Below, in pieces: positions 1 to 8,631 of a stretch of 64,000 nt of DNA; position 1 is the stretch's first letter, and every line of letters starts with the position of its first letter. The translations under genes were made by a program, and so were the position numbers. Source of the DNA: VXNE01 sp963665455. Its GTDB lineage: Bacteria > Pseudomonadota > Gammaproteobacteria > Pseudomonadales > Azotimanducaceae. The stretch spans positions 5,146,001-5,210,000 of the forward strand of contig OY762279.1 in the NCBI GenBank assembly GCA_963665455.1, read 5' to 3'. Under the pieces are notes generated by a model, which did no database searches, was not told the DNA's origin, and worked only from the letters and a program-made list of their open reading frames with translations.

Positions 1-1925
1 AGCCGCAGGTGCATCTCGTTGACGGTCGTGTCGCCGAGTCCGACGGCGGCCGCCCGATCCAGGAGATGTTGCGCAGCCGCGAGGTTCCCCATGCCGAGCA
101 GGCCACCAAACTGGACGAGGGCCTGGGCGGCCACCTCGGCGAGTCCCTGCTGCGCGATCGCGTTGCCCGGATCGGTGGCCAGCACGCGGAAGTAGATCTC
201 CGCCGCGTTCGCCTCCGGCGGATCGACCAGCGCCGCCGCCACCCGCAGGTCCCCGGCCCGTTGCAGCATCGCGTCGATCTCCCGGGCCAGCGCGTCCGCC
301 TGGCTGATGAGCGCGCGCACCCGGGCGAGTTGTGGATAGTCGGGGTTCGCGCTCGACGCGCGGCCCAGCTTGTTGATGGCGTCGGCAACGTCGCCCTCCG
401 TCGCGGCCCGCTCCGCGAGTTCCGTGTAGTGGCCGGCCAGCTCGTCGAGCCGGTCGCGTGCCTCCGCGTTGCCGGGATAGCGCCGCAGCACCTCCTGCAA
501 TGCCTGGATGGCGGCGGCGGCGGAAGGCTCGTGGGACATGCTCTGCGTCGCCAGCAGCACCCGCGCGCCGCGCAGGATCGAGTCCGCCCGCCGCCGCTCG
601 GAAACGCGCTCGAACAAGGTGGTGAGTTCGGAGTCCCGGGGGAAGATGCTGAGCGACTCGGAGAGTTTCGCCTCCGCGAGGGCGAAGTCCTCGGACTCGA
701 TCGCCTGCGCGATGTCGTTCTTCCAAGTGGTGGCGACGGTCGACAGCGCCCGCCCCGCCTCTTCGTGTCCGGGCGCCTTGTCGAGCACCCGCCGGTACGC
801 GGCCACGATGGCCGCCAAGCTCTGGTTCGGGTCCCGGCGCAGGGCCTCCGCCGCGCTCCAGGCCCGCTCCACCTCCGGGTGCTCCGTGAGCCCGGTGCGC
901 GCGAGCAAGGCCGCCGCGGCGTCCGGCTGCGTCATCGCGACGTAACCGCCCGTGACGAGCGCCACGGCCAATGCGGCGCCGGCCACCACTGGCGCAACCC
1001 GGGTGCGGGCACGGGATCCGTCGTCGAGGCCGCTCCGCGCCGGCTCGCGCCAAGCATCGGCCGACGCCGCGAGCACCTCGATCTCGCCGGTGGACACCAG
1101 TGCGCGGACGACGGCCGGGGCCGGCGTTATGGCCTCGAAACGCACCGCGTCCAGGGCCCGCACGACCTCCGCGCCGCTCTTGAAGCGTCGCTCCGGCTCC
1201 GGGGCCAGGAATCGGTCAACGAGCTCCTGCAATGCGGCGAATGGTTCCGGCAGCCGCGGCGCACCCGCGGCCGGATGCCGCACCACCGTCCCGCCCTCGT
1301 GGTCGAGGGGGTGGGGCGTGTCGCCGGTGAGCATCTCGAAGAAGACCACGCCGAGGCCGTATAGGTCGGAACGGCCATCGACCGTTCGCCCGGCCGCCTG
1401 TTCCGGACTCATGTAGCCCGGCGTTCCGACCATGCGTACGCGGCCAGGCGCGGCACCCGGATCGAGGTCCGCGGCCACCTCGCCGACGAAGTCGATCAGC
1501 ACGGCCGTCGTCGGATCGCGGAACAGGATGTTCGACGGCGTCACGTCGCCGTGCAGGTAGCCGGCCGCGTGGGCATGGTCCAAGGCACCCGCCACTTGCT
1601 CGGTGATGCGGAGCACGTCCACGAAGGAGACCCCCTCCCGTAGGCGGGCCACCAGATCGCCGTCCTGCAGGGGTTCCATCGCCACGTAGAGCGCGGACCC
1701 CGCCAGGCCCACGTCGTACACGGCGACGACGTGGGGATGGTCGAGCCGCGCCACGCTGCGTGCCCGCTGGCACGCGCGTTCCAGGAACGCGGGGGGCGCA
1801 TCCGCACCGAGTTCGACCACCTTGAGGGCCACCGACCGGTTCGTGCGCCGCTCCGTCGCCAGGTAGACCCGGGTGCCGCCCGTCCCCCCCAGGGCGCGGT
1901 GGATGCGATAGCCCGGGACGTCCAT
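1..1925 (-). CDS. Serine/threonine protein kinase with TM segment and TPR-like region (3' end cut by window)
   Basis: A Hanks-type kinase domain fills about residues 6-270. The glycine loop GGTGGTRVYLA is near residues 13-23, the ATP lysine is in ALKV (K35), the catalytic loop reads HGDVTPSN (D127, N132), the metal Asp is in DFVG (D145), and GTPGYMSPEQ marks the activation segment. The usual HRD and DFG are HGD and DFV, so it is a non-RD kinase with an altered magnesium loop; catalytic Asp, Asn and Lys remain. A hydrophobic stretch at about 308-332 predicts one membrane span. The rest is helical, TPR-like, and runs past the window edge. The ATG overlaps the TGA of the upstream MORN gene by one base, indicating translational coupling. 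It probably signals from the inner membrane; its substrates are unknown. Confidence 0.88.
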   Translation of the reverse strand, partial: MDVPGYRIHRALGGTGGTRVYLATERRTNRSVALKVVELGADAPPAFLERACQRARSVARLDHPHVVAVYDVGLAGSALYVAMEPLQDGDLVARLREGVSFVDVLRITEQVAGALDHAHAAGYLHGDVTPSNILFRDPTTAVLIDFVGEVAADLDPGAAPGRVRMVGTPGYMSPEQAAGRTVDGRSDLYGLGVVFFEMLTGDTPHPLDHEGGTVVRHPAAGAPRLPEPFAALQELVDRFLAPEPERRFKSGAEVVRALDAVRFEAITPAPAVVRALVSTGEIEVLAASADAWREPARSGLDDGSRARTRVAPVVAGAALAVALVTGGYVAMTQPDAAAALLARTGLTEHPEVERAWSAAEALRRDPNQSLAAIVAAYRRVLDKAPGHEEAGRALSTVATTWKNDIAQAIESEDFALAEAKLSESLSIFPRDSELTTLFERVSERRRADSILRGARVLLATQSMSHEPSAAAAIQALQEVLRRYPGNAEARDRLDELAGHYTELAERAATEGDVADAINKLGRASSANPDYPQLARVRALISQADALAREIDAMLQRAGDLRVAAALVDPPEANAAEIYFRVLATDPGNAIAQQGLAEVAAQALVQFGGLLGMGNLAAAQHLLDRAAAVGLGDTTVNEMHLR

Positions 1926-2842
1926 CAGGGCAGTTCGGCCACGCTCAGCCAGCCGATCTCCCCCTGCACCATGTGGCCGAGCACGAAGCGGCCGCCCACG
2001 ACGTATGCCTGCCCGTCCAAGCGCACCGCGGTCCCCCAGCCATGGGCCTTGCCGTTCACGCACTCCTCGCTCGTGAACATCCACCGGGCGCCGTCGAGGG
2101 TCATCCTGCAACGCGCATCCTCCGCGATGAGGGTCTCCCGCACCAACTCGCCATCGACCCACCGCTGGAAGTACCGGTCACCGTCCGGCACGCTCTTCAC
2201 GCCATGGCCGTGCATACGATTCGCGGTGAACTCACCCCGATAGACCGTACCGTCCTTCCAGTAGTACGCCCCGATGCCCTCCCGGCGGTTCGCCGCCCAT
2301 TCGCCGACGTAGCGGTTGCCGTTCTGCCAAGTCTGCGTGCCCCAACCGGAGCGCTCGCCTTCCCGGAACTCGCCCTCGTACACGTCCTGGTTGTCCCACA
2401 CCAAGCGTCCGCCGCCGGTGATCTGGTTGGCGCGGAACTCCCCGGTGTAGACGTTGCCGTTGCTCCAGGTGAGCCGCCCCCGGCCCTCCCGGCGGTCGTT
2501 GACGAACGCGCCCTCGAACACGCGGCCGTCCGGCCAGCTCAGGCGCCCCTCTCCCTGCCGCCGGTCGTTCACGAAACGACCCTCGAACACCCGACCGTCC
2601 GGCCAATAGAAGGTGCCCTCGCCATGCATCTTGCCGTTCAGGAACTCACCGACGTAGCGGTGCCGGTTGCTGACGTAGGTGCCCTGCCCGGTCAGCACGC
2701 CGTCGACCACCTCCCCTTCGTAGACGTCCCCGTTCGGCAGCTCGATGCGGCGGGTGGCGGCGTCGGTGGTGACTAGGAGGAATAGCGCTGCGAGTCCGGC
2801 CAGCCACCGTGTTATCGGTGAAGCCTTCGATGCACTGGCCAT
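1925..2842 (-). CDS. Secreted MORN-repeat protein
   Basis: The protein is about 305 aa. The chosen ATG gives a signal peptide (MASASKASPITRW then a hydrophobic core); a longer reading from 2929 would put an unrelated 29-aa extension in front. Residues ~36-230 hold about eight MORN motifs of the form YxGExxxGxxxGxGxxxxxxGxxYxG, such as YEGEVVDGVLTGQG and YVGEFLNGKMHGEG. The last ~70 residues are not MORN-like. MORN arrays form elongated beta-hairpin sheets that bind lipids or proteins. It sits directly upstream of the kinase gene with a one-base overlap, so it may be an extracytoplasmic sensor or scaffold for that kinase; this is inferred from the operon only. Confidence 0.85.
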   Translation of the reverse strand: MASASKASPITRWLAGLAALFLLVTTDAATRRIELPNGDVYEGEVVDGVLTGQGTYVSNRHRYVGEFLNGKMHGEGTFYWPDGRVFEGRFVNDRRQGEGRLSWPDGRVFEGAFVNDRREGRGRLTWSNGNVYTGEFRANQITGGGRLVWDNQDVYEGEFREGERSGWGTQTWQNGNRYVGEWAANRREGIGAYYWKDGTVYRGEFTANRMHGHGVKSVPDGDRYFQRWVDGELVRETLIAEDARCRMTLDGARWMFTSEECVNGKAHGWGTAVRLDGQAYVVGGRFVLGHMVQGEIGWLSVAELP

Positions 2843-2939
2843 ATGCGATGCACTCGAAAACCGGGCGTTGATTTTAACAAGCCCGTTGACCCCGGAACCC
2901 CGCAGCGGACATGGGAACCCCGCGGCCATGGCGCAACGC

Positions 2940-4343
2940 CTACACGCCGCTCACCGAGCGGATCTGGATTGCGTCCACGCGGGCCTCGGCGAGCACGTCC
3001 GACAGGACGACGACCCGCGCGTCGGGGGCGATGCCCTCCCGGTCGCGCAGCGCCCCGAGCGCGATCTGGATCGTCTTCTCGGGCTGCGTGGAGAACGCGG
3101 TCCGGTAGGCGTAGACGCCGCGGTTCAGCATCAGGCGACGCCGTACCTGGCTGTTGTTCGTGAACACGTAGATGGGCACGTGGGGGGGGTGGCAACTCGT
3201 GACGAGGTCCGCCATGAGCCCACGGCGCGTGATGACGACGATGCCCGCCGCCGCGATGGCCTCGGCCAGTCCCGCCGCCGCGACCGCGAGATGGTGCTTG
3301 TCGGTGCCGGTCTCGAGCTCCCGGGCGAAGCCGAGCCCCGGAAATCGCTCGCTGGCCACGGCGATCTTCGAGAGCTGCTCGACGGACCGCACTGGATAGC
3401 GTCCGACGCTCGTCTCGCCCGAGAGCATCACCGCGTCCACGCCCTCGTAGACCGCGTTCGCCACGTCCGTCACCTCCGCCCGGGTCGGGATCGGGTTTTC
3501 GATCATGGACTCCAACAGATGCGTCGCCACGATGCAGCGCTTGCCGAGGCGCGCGCAGGTGCGCACGAGCTCCCGCTGCACGTTGGGCAGCGCCGCGATG
3601 TCGGTCTCGATGCCGAGGTCGCCCCGCGCCACCATGATGCCGTCCGCCGCCCGCGCGATCTCCTCCACGCCTTCGAGGCCCTCCCGGTTCTCGATCTTGG
3701 CGATTACCTTGAGCGATGCGTTCTTTCGCCCGAGCAGATGACGCAGTTCCATGACGTCGCTCGCCGAGCGCACGAACGAGAGCGCCACGTAGTCCACGTC
3801 CTGCGCCATGCCGAACAGGATGTCGTCGCGGTCCTTGGCGGTGATCGACGGGAGGTTGACGTGTACCCCCGGCATGTTGACGTGCTTGCGGCTACCGAGG
3901 AGCCCGCCGTCCACCACCCGGCACCGCACCCGGTCCGCGCTCTGCTCGATCACCTCGAGGTTGATGAGGCCGTTGTCGAGGGTCACCGCGCTGCCGGCCT
4001 CAACCGCCGCCGGCAGGTCCGGATAGTTGACGTGTATCTCGCCGTCGGCCACGGGCCCGGACACGCGCAGGGCGACCTCCGCGCCCTGCTCCAGGGCGAC
4101 GGGCGCATCGATGTCCCCGGTGCGGATCTCGGGACCCTGGGTGTCGAGCAACACCGGCACCGGGAAGCGGACCTTGCGGTTCAAGGTCTTGATCCAGTTG
4201 ATGGTCCTGAGCGCCGTCTCGTGATCCGAGTGGGACATGTTCACGCGCACCACGTCCATGCCCGCGTCGTAGAGGCGCGACAGCGTCTCGAAGTCCGCGG
4301 TGGCCGGCCCGACGGTGCAGACGATCTTGGTGCGGCGCTCCAT
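2940..4343 (-). CDS. pyk: Pyruvate kinase
   Basis: The 467-aa product has the normal bacterial pyruvate kinase length. It begins MERRTKIVCTVGPAT, the classic N-terminus, and has NMSHSDHETA, DTQGPEIRTG, the active-site signature VIAKIENREGLEG, the metal-binding region DGIMVARGDLG, and TRAEVTDVANAVYEG followed by DAVMLSGETSVGRYP. The C-terminal allosteric domain is complete. The enzyme transfers phosphate from phosphoenolpyruvate to ADP in glycolysis. The ATG lies only 4 nt after the stop of the helicase gene, so pyk is the third gene of a DNA-repair operon, an unexpected location for a glycolytic gene. The open frame continues upstream into the helicase gene, but the family N-terminus fixes the start at 4343. 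Confidence 0.95.
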   Translation of the reverse strand: MERRTKIVCTVGPATADFETLSRLYDAGMDVVRVNMSHSDHETALRTINWIKTLNRKVRFPVPVLLDTQGPEIRTGDIDAPVALEQGAEVALRVSGPVADGEIHVNYPDLPAAVEAGSAVTLDNGLINLEVIEQSADRVRCRVVDGGLLGSRKHVNMPGVHVNLPSITAKDRDDILFGMAQDVDYVALSFVRSASDVMELRHLLGRKNASLKVIAKIENREGLEGVEEIARAADGIMVARGDLGIETDIAALPNVQRELVRTCARLGKRCIVATHLLESMIENPIPTRAEVTDVANAVYEGVDAVMLSGETSVGRYPVRSVEQLSKIAVASERFPGLGFARELETGTDKHHLAVAAAGLAEAIAAAGIVVITRRGLMADLVTSCHPPHVPIYVFTNNSQVRRRLMLNRGVYAYRTAFSTQPEKTIQIALGALRDREGIAPDARVVVLSDVLAEARVDAIQIRSVSGV

Positions 4344-4347
4344 CCGG

Positions 4348-6753
4348 TCAGCGTAACACCGCGTCGTGACGCGCCGATGCCCCGAACGGGGACGGATCGC
4401 CCGGGGACGCCTTTTCGTCGCGGGCGTTCCAGAACGCGGCCACCGCGCTCCGAACGTCCGCGGCGCGCACGCGCCGGGGGCGCCAATGCGCTGGGAAGAA
4501 CGCCCGGCAGCGCGACCCGGCGAAACGCGGATCCACCAGCACCACCACCCCGCGATCCGCGGGGCCCCGCAGGGCGCGCCCGGCGGCCTGCACGACCTTG
4601 GCCATGGCCGGTTGCAGGTATGCCACCGTGAAGCCGTCGGGATCGTGCCGTTCCGCGACGAGGTCGCGCTCCGTGGAGCGCGGCGGCAGCCCCGGTCCCA
4701 CCACGATGACGCCGCGCAGCGCCCCGCCGTCGAAGTCCACCGATTCGGCGAACAGCCCACCCATGACGACGACGCCGATGCACGGGGCGTCCGGATCGGA
4801 AAGTGCCGCGACGAACCGGACACGTTCCGCGTCGTCCATGTCCGGGCGCTGGGATCGCACCGGCACCGGGGAGGCCGCGCCGAGCGCTTCCGTCAGGGCG
4901 TCCAGGTAGGCGAACGACGGCAGCGCGATCAGGTAGTTGCCGGGCGCCGCCTCCGTCGCGGCGCGCACCACGCCGACCAGGGCATCCAGCGTACGGGACC
5001 GGTCCCGGTAGTAGGTGGAGACGTCCGGCACGACGAACACGCCGAGCGCATCCTCCGGAAAGCCGGCGTCCACCCGCCCACTGCAGCTGCTCTCCGGCTG
5101 GCCGTGCAACGCCTGGAACAACCCGGGCGGCGACAGCGTTCCCGAGAACCGCACGGCACCGTGGAATCCGTCGAGCACCTCGGCGATGTGCGCGGCCGGC
5201 GAGAGACATGCCATGCGCACGTCGACGTCGCGTCCCTCCGTCGCCAGCAGATAGCGATAGTCCGCCGCGTCGAACCAGCCCGCCGCGCCCACCGCGAAGC
5301 GATGGCAGTCGCCCAGGAACGTCCGCGTGTGCGGCGCCGCCGCGAGGTCCACGTCCGCGGCCGTCAACAACAGCCGCTCGATGGCGCGCAGCAGCGCCGC
5401 GGGCGCCCCGATCACGCCATCGTTCTCCGCCCGCCGCAACGCGAGCAGCGCGCGGTCCACCGACCGCAGCCGCGCCGCCAAGGGGCCCGGCGCGTCGCCG
5501 AGCGCCCGGCGGCATCCGGCGCGCGCCACGGCGACGCTCAGCATCTCGCTCGCGCGCCCCGCCAGCTGGTGCGCCTCGTCCACGAGCAGCCCCGCGCGCC
5601 CAAAGCCATTCGTCACCAGCCGCCGCAGGCGCACGATGGGATCGAATACGTAGTTGTAGTCGCAGACCACCACGTCCGCCCAGGCCGCGGCGTCGAGGGA
5701 TAGCTCGAAGGGACACACGACGTGTTCCCGCGCCACCTCCTCGACCTGCTCGCGCGCCACGAGGCCGGTTTGCAGCAGGGCATCCCGCGCCGCCGGCATG
5801 CGGTCATAGTAGCCCCGGGCGTGCTCGCAATGCGCCGGGTCGCAGGGGGTGCCGGGATGGAAGCAGATGCGGTCCTTCGCGGTCACCGTCACCGCGGTCA
5901 CGCGGCCGTCCGGCGCGCAACGCGCGAGGGCCTCCTCCGCGGCGCGCTGCCCCGTCCCCCGGGCAGTCAGGAAGACCGCGCGGTCCAGGCCTCCGGCCCC
6001 CATCGCGCGCAGGGCCGAATAAAGCATGGCCACCGTCTTGCCGCTGCCCGTCGCCGCCTCCACGAGCAACTGTCCGCCGTCGCGGAACGCGCGGAACGCG
6101 GCCCGCGCCATGCGGCGCTGATGCTCGCGGAAGTCATCGAAGGGAAAGGCCAGCGAGCCGAGGACGGCATTCCGCTGGCCGGCGTGCATCCGCCGGCCGG
6201 CGAGCCACGCCGCGTAGCGATCAACGGTGGCCTCGAGGAAGTCCGCGAGGGCTGCCCGCGTCCGTGTTTCCTCCGCGTCGAACGCCGTTTCCCCGTCGGG
6301 ACGCAGGTACACGAGGCGCAGCCGCCACACCGGTCGGTCCCCGCCAACGAGCGCCGCATACAGCTTGAGCTGCGCCATGTGAAGATGGCCAAGATGCGCG
6401 TGGAGGCGTTCGATGTCCGAGCGCGTCGTCTTGAACTCCTCGACGAGCCCGGCGTCCGCGTCGAAGCCATCGATGCGGCCGCGCACGGTCAGCGCCACAC
6501 CGTGGCGGTGCAGCGTGGCCTCCACCGGCACCTCGCGCCGATAGCCGTCGGGGCGCCCGCGTTGCGCGCGGCGCTGAGCGCCGATGCCCTCCACGGCGGT
6601 GGCCGCGCGGTCGTAGCGATAGTGGAGGTCCCCGCGGCGGTGCACGAACGCGGCCAGTTCGCGCACGGCGACGGTGGCGTCGAACGGCGACGGAACGACG
6701 GGTCCCACCACGGTCGTGGGCGTTGGCGTTGGCGATATCAGGCTCGTGCTCAC
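4348..6753 (-). CDS. XPD/DinG-family Fe-S DNA helicase with N-terminal PD-(D/E)XK-like domain
   Basis: The 801-aa superfamily 2 helicase starts at GTG; its GTGA overlaps the upstream stop by 4 nt. Residues ~90-140 resemble a RecB-type nuclease module (GRIDGFDADAG, then VEEFKTT). Walker A is EAATGSGKT near 232-240. The Fe-S cluster cysteines are in CFHPGTPCDPAHC (near 295-307) with the fourth in VVCPFE near 346, as in XPD, DinG and YoaA. The Walker B/DEAH box is LLVDEAHQ near 390. The C-terminal helicase lobe includes GLFAESVDFDGG and VQAAGRALRGP. Expected activity is ATP-driven 5'-3' unwinding in repair. Its pairing with an adjacent VRR-NUC nuclease gene is a recurrent proteobacterial arrangement (recalled knowledge). 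Whether the N-terminal nuclease is active cannot be told from sequence alone. Confidence 0.9.
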   Translation of the reverse strand: MSTSLISPTPTPTTVVGPVVPSPFDATVAVRELAAFVHRRGDLHYRYDRAATAVEGIGAQRRAQRGRPDGYRREVPVEATLHRHGVALTVRGRIDGFDADAGLVEEFKTTRSDIERLHAHLGHLHMAQLKLYAALVGGDRPVWRLRLVYLRPDGETAFDAEETRTRAALADFLEATVDRYAAWLAGRRMHAGQRNAVLGSLAFPFDDFREHQRRMARAAFRAFRDGGQLLVEAATGSGKTVAMLYSALRAMGAGGLDRAVFLTARGTGQRAAEEALARCAPDGRVTAVTVTAKDRICFHPGTPCDPAHCEHARGYYDRMPAARDALLQTGLVAREQVEEVAREHVVCPFELSLDAAAWADVVVCDYNYVFDPIVRLRRLVTNGFGRAGLLVDEAHQLAGRASEMLSVAVARAGCRRALGDAPGPLAARLRSVDRALLALRRAENDGVIGAPAALLRAIERLLLTAADVDLAAAPHTRTFLGDCHRFAVGAAGWFDAADYRYLLATEGRDVDVRMACLSPAAHIAEVLDGFHGAVRFSGTLSPPGLFQALHGQPESSCSGRVDAGFPEDALGVFVVPDVSTYYRDRSRTLDALVGVVRAATEAAPGNYLIALPSFAYLDALTEALGAASPVPVRSQRPDMDDAERVRFVAALSDPDAPCIGVVVMGGLFAESVDFDGGALRGVIVVGPGLPPRSTERDLVAERHDPDGFTVAYLQPAMAKVVQAAGRALRGPADRGVVVLVDPRFAGSRCRAFFPAHWRPRRVRAADVRSAVAAFWNARDEKASPGDPSPFGASARHDAVLR

Positions 6754-8480
6754 CGGAAACGCAACAACCGTACGCGCAAACCCGCCTCCTCGAGCTTGTC
6801 CATCCAGAGCCGCTGGTGGGGGCGGAGCTGATCGGTGGGGCCCTTGACCTCCACGAACTCGTACGTGCCGTCGTCATACACCGCCGTCAGATCGGGAAAG
6901 CCCGTGCGGGCGCGGTCGAGGTCTTGGGCGACGATCGCGAGGAGCGTGCGCACGTCGGCCATGGGGATGCCGGCCAATACGCGCTCGAGGGTGGCGGCAT
7001 CCAGCGCTCGCCAGTCGACGAGGCGATTGGCGACGCCCCGGCGCGACGCCGCCGTGGCGAGCATGGCCGCCCGCAACGCGCCGTCGTCGAGGCGGAGCGG
7101 ATCGTCGCAGCGCCCTCGGCGCGTCGCGAAGAAGTCCGGCCAGAAGAGGTCGAGCGGGGCGCTCTGGAAGGCGTTGACGAACATGCCGTCCACCGGCGCG
7201 AACACCCACTCCCAGTAGGCCAGGCCGAAGAGCCCCAGGGGCAATGCGTTCTCCAGGTGCCGAACCACGCCGCCGTGCTCCGCCAGCACCGCCGCGGCGG
7301 CATCCTCCACCCGGGCCGCGTACGAGGGCGCCCACGGCAAGTCCACGATGGGGCATTCAACCGTCCCGCGCACCGTTTGGAAGCGCTCGGCGAAATCGCG
7401 CTCCAAGGCCGAGCGCGGCTGCCGGCGGATGGCCGCCCGCAGCCGCGTTACCCCCTCGGCGTCCCCGAGCCGGTTCAGGATGCGGGTGGTCCGCTCGCGC
7501 GCGGGCGCATGGGAGGAACGCCCGTAACACGCGAGCGCGTCGTCGAGGGCCCCGCCGCGTTCCAGCCGGCGGCCGAGCCGGTTGAGTATGCGGCTACGCC
7601 GGCGTTCCAGCAGCCGGCCCCGCGCCGGATGCCAGAGCGCCTCGACGACCACCGCCGCGAGTTCCGGGGCCGGGGCGGGGCCGAGGTGTTCCACGTAGTC
7701 GCCGATGCGCGTCAGCGCGAGCCAGGCGTCGAGGGCGGCCCGGTCGGGAAAGAGACGGCGTTCGCGGCACAGCGCGTAGTCCTCGTAGCGCGCGATGCCG
7801 AGATCGCGCACGACGAAGGCGGCGAGGTCCGAGTGGCGGTCGCCGAAGAAGAGCAGCCGGTAGAGTTCGAGGCGCACGGGGTCGGCCGGCGCTACCCAAG
7901 GGCAATGCCAGGCGAGCCGCGCACGGACGACCGATGCCGGGTAGCGGGCGAGAATCGCCTCGATCAGGACGGCCTTCGGTCCCCGTGTGTCCGCAATCGG
8001 AAACCACCGTTCCAGTTCCGCTCGCCTCGCACGCCGGAAGAGGACCTCGGGCGCGAAGTCGGGGCACGCCAGGAGCAGGCCCGCGTCCACCAACTCGGCC
8101 AGCGCCACATCGCGCTCCGGAACCTCGGGATACGCGAGGGTGTCCACCCGCACGATGGGGCCCCGCCGCCCGACGATCCGCGCGAACAGCCGCTGCGCGC
8201 CGGCCGACGCCGCGGCGACGGCGTCGCCGAAGGCGCGTTCGTTGGCGGCGAGTAGGTCGTCGTACTGCCGGTGCACGCCCTCGATGAGCAAGAGCAGGTT
8301 GCCGGCGTAGTAGTGGTCCGGCGGCGGGGCGGTGGGAAGGAGGCGCGTCGTCCGCGCGACCGCGGTCAAGTCATGCCCGGCCGCGGGCACCTCCCCCAAG
8401 GCGTCGCTTGCGGACGCGTCCCTCGCCGACGGAGATGCCCGGGGCGGCCTCGGCTGGCGACTGGCATCGGACACACGCAT
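6750..8480 (-). CDS. FAN1-like VRR-NUC structure-specific nuclease
   Basis: The 576-aa product ends in a VRR-NUC domain (about residues 465-575) with catalytic signature GFPDL, then EFVEVKGP and LRPHQRLWMD, the PD-(D/E)XK-type active site of FAN1 nucleases. The upstream helical part, with the SAP-like region GPKAVLIEAIL and arginine-rich TPR-like stretch, matches bacterial FAN1 architecture. FAN1 enzymes cut flap structures and act on interstrand crosslinks. The ATG at 8480 is preferred; an in-frame TTG at 8546 would place the start inside the promoter/LexA-like box. The stop overlaps the helicase GTG by 4 nt. Expression is probably damage-inducible, judging from the box at 8528-8543. Confidence 0.9.
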   Translation of the reverse strand: MRVSDASRQPRPPRASPSARDASASDALGEVPAAGHDLTAVARTTRLLPTAPPPDHYYAGNLLLLIEGVHRQYDDLLAANERAFGDAVAAASAGAQRLFARIVGRRGPIVRVDTLAYPEVPERDVALAELVDAGLLLACPDFAPEVLFRRARRAELERWFPIADTRGPKAVLIEAILARYPASVVRARLAWHCPWVAPADPVRLELYRLLFFGDRHSDLAAFVVRDLGIARYEDYALCRERRLFPDRAALDAWLALTRIGDYVEHLGPAPAPELAAVVVEALWHPARGRLLERRRSRILNRLGRRLERGGALDDALACYGRSSHAPARERTTRILNRLGDAEGVTRLRAAIRRQPRSALERDFAERFQTVRGTVECPIVDLPWAPSYAARVEDAAAAVLAEHGGVVRHLENALPLGLFGLAYWEWVFAPVDGMFVNAFQSAPLDLFWPDFFATRRGRCDDPLRLDDGALRAAMLATAASRRGVANRLVDWRALDAATLERVLAGIPMADVRTLLAIVAQDLDRARTGFPDLTAVYDDGTYEFVEVKGPTDQLRPHQRLWMDKLEEAGLRVRLLRFR

Positions 8481-8513
8481 GAAATGCTCGGACGTATCGC
8501 GCCTCGTACCGGC

Positions 8514-8543
8514 ATTATATCCAGTGTCTGGATATGTATACAG
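8514..8543 (-). promoter_or_regulatory. Promoter with LexA-type SOS box for the fan1-helicase-pyk operon
   Basis: On the minus strand CTGTATACATATCCAG (8543-8528) fits the gammaproteobacterial LexA pattern CTG-N10-CAG, with an AT-rich centre agreeing with the E. coli consensus at most positions. A perfect TATAAT (-10) follows at 8519-8514. The box covers the expected spacer/-35 region, the right place for repression. Function in a DNA-repair operon makes this credible, but the host LexA specificity is unknown. Confidence 0.6.
8517..8535. promoter_or_regulatory. Perfect 19-bp palindrome (possible operator)
   Basis: The sequence atatccag-tgt-ctggatat is a perfect 8+3+8 inverted repeat. It lies between the divergent fan1-like gene and the gene at 8632, overlapping the -10 hexamer and sharing its CTG half with the LexA-type box. 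It could be a second operator for a dimeric regulator, or simply part of the overlapping SOS site. Confidence 0.4.
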
Positions 8544-8631
8544 CAAACCGCTCCTCCACCTTTGGGAGATCTCCCGATCCGATCTCTCGGTAGGCTGGCG
8601 CGCCCGTGCCGCATCGGGTATCTATGCCCGC

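Noticed and set aside
2745..4631. A 628-codon open frame on the plus strand across pyk.
   Set aside because: It is a shadow of pyruvate kinase, whose motifs are unmistakable on the minus strand.
4344..4823. N-terminal extension of pyruvate kinase up to 4823.
   Set aside because: This part lies wholly within the helicase gene in another frame and has no family similarity.
8481..8546. Upstream TTG start for the FAN1-like gene.
   Set aside because: It would put the start codon inside the -35/LexA-type box; the ATG at 8480 gives a normal protein.
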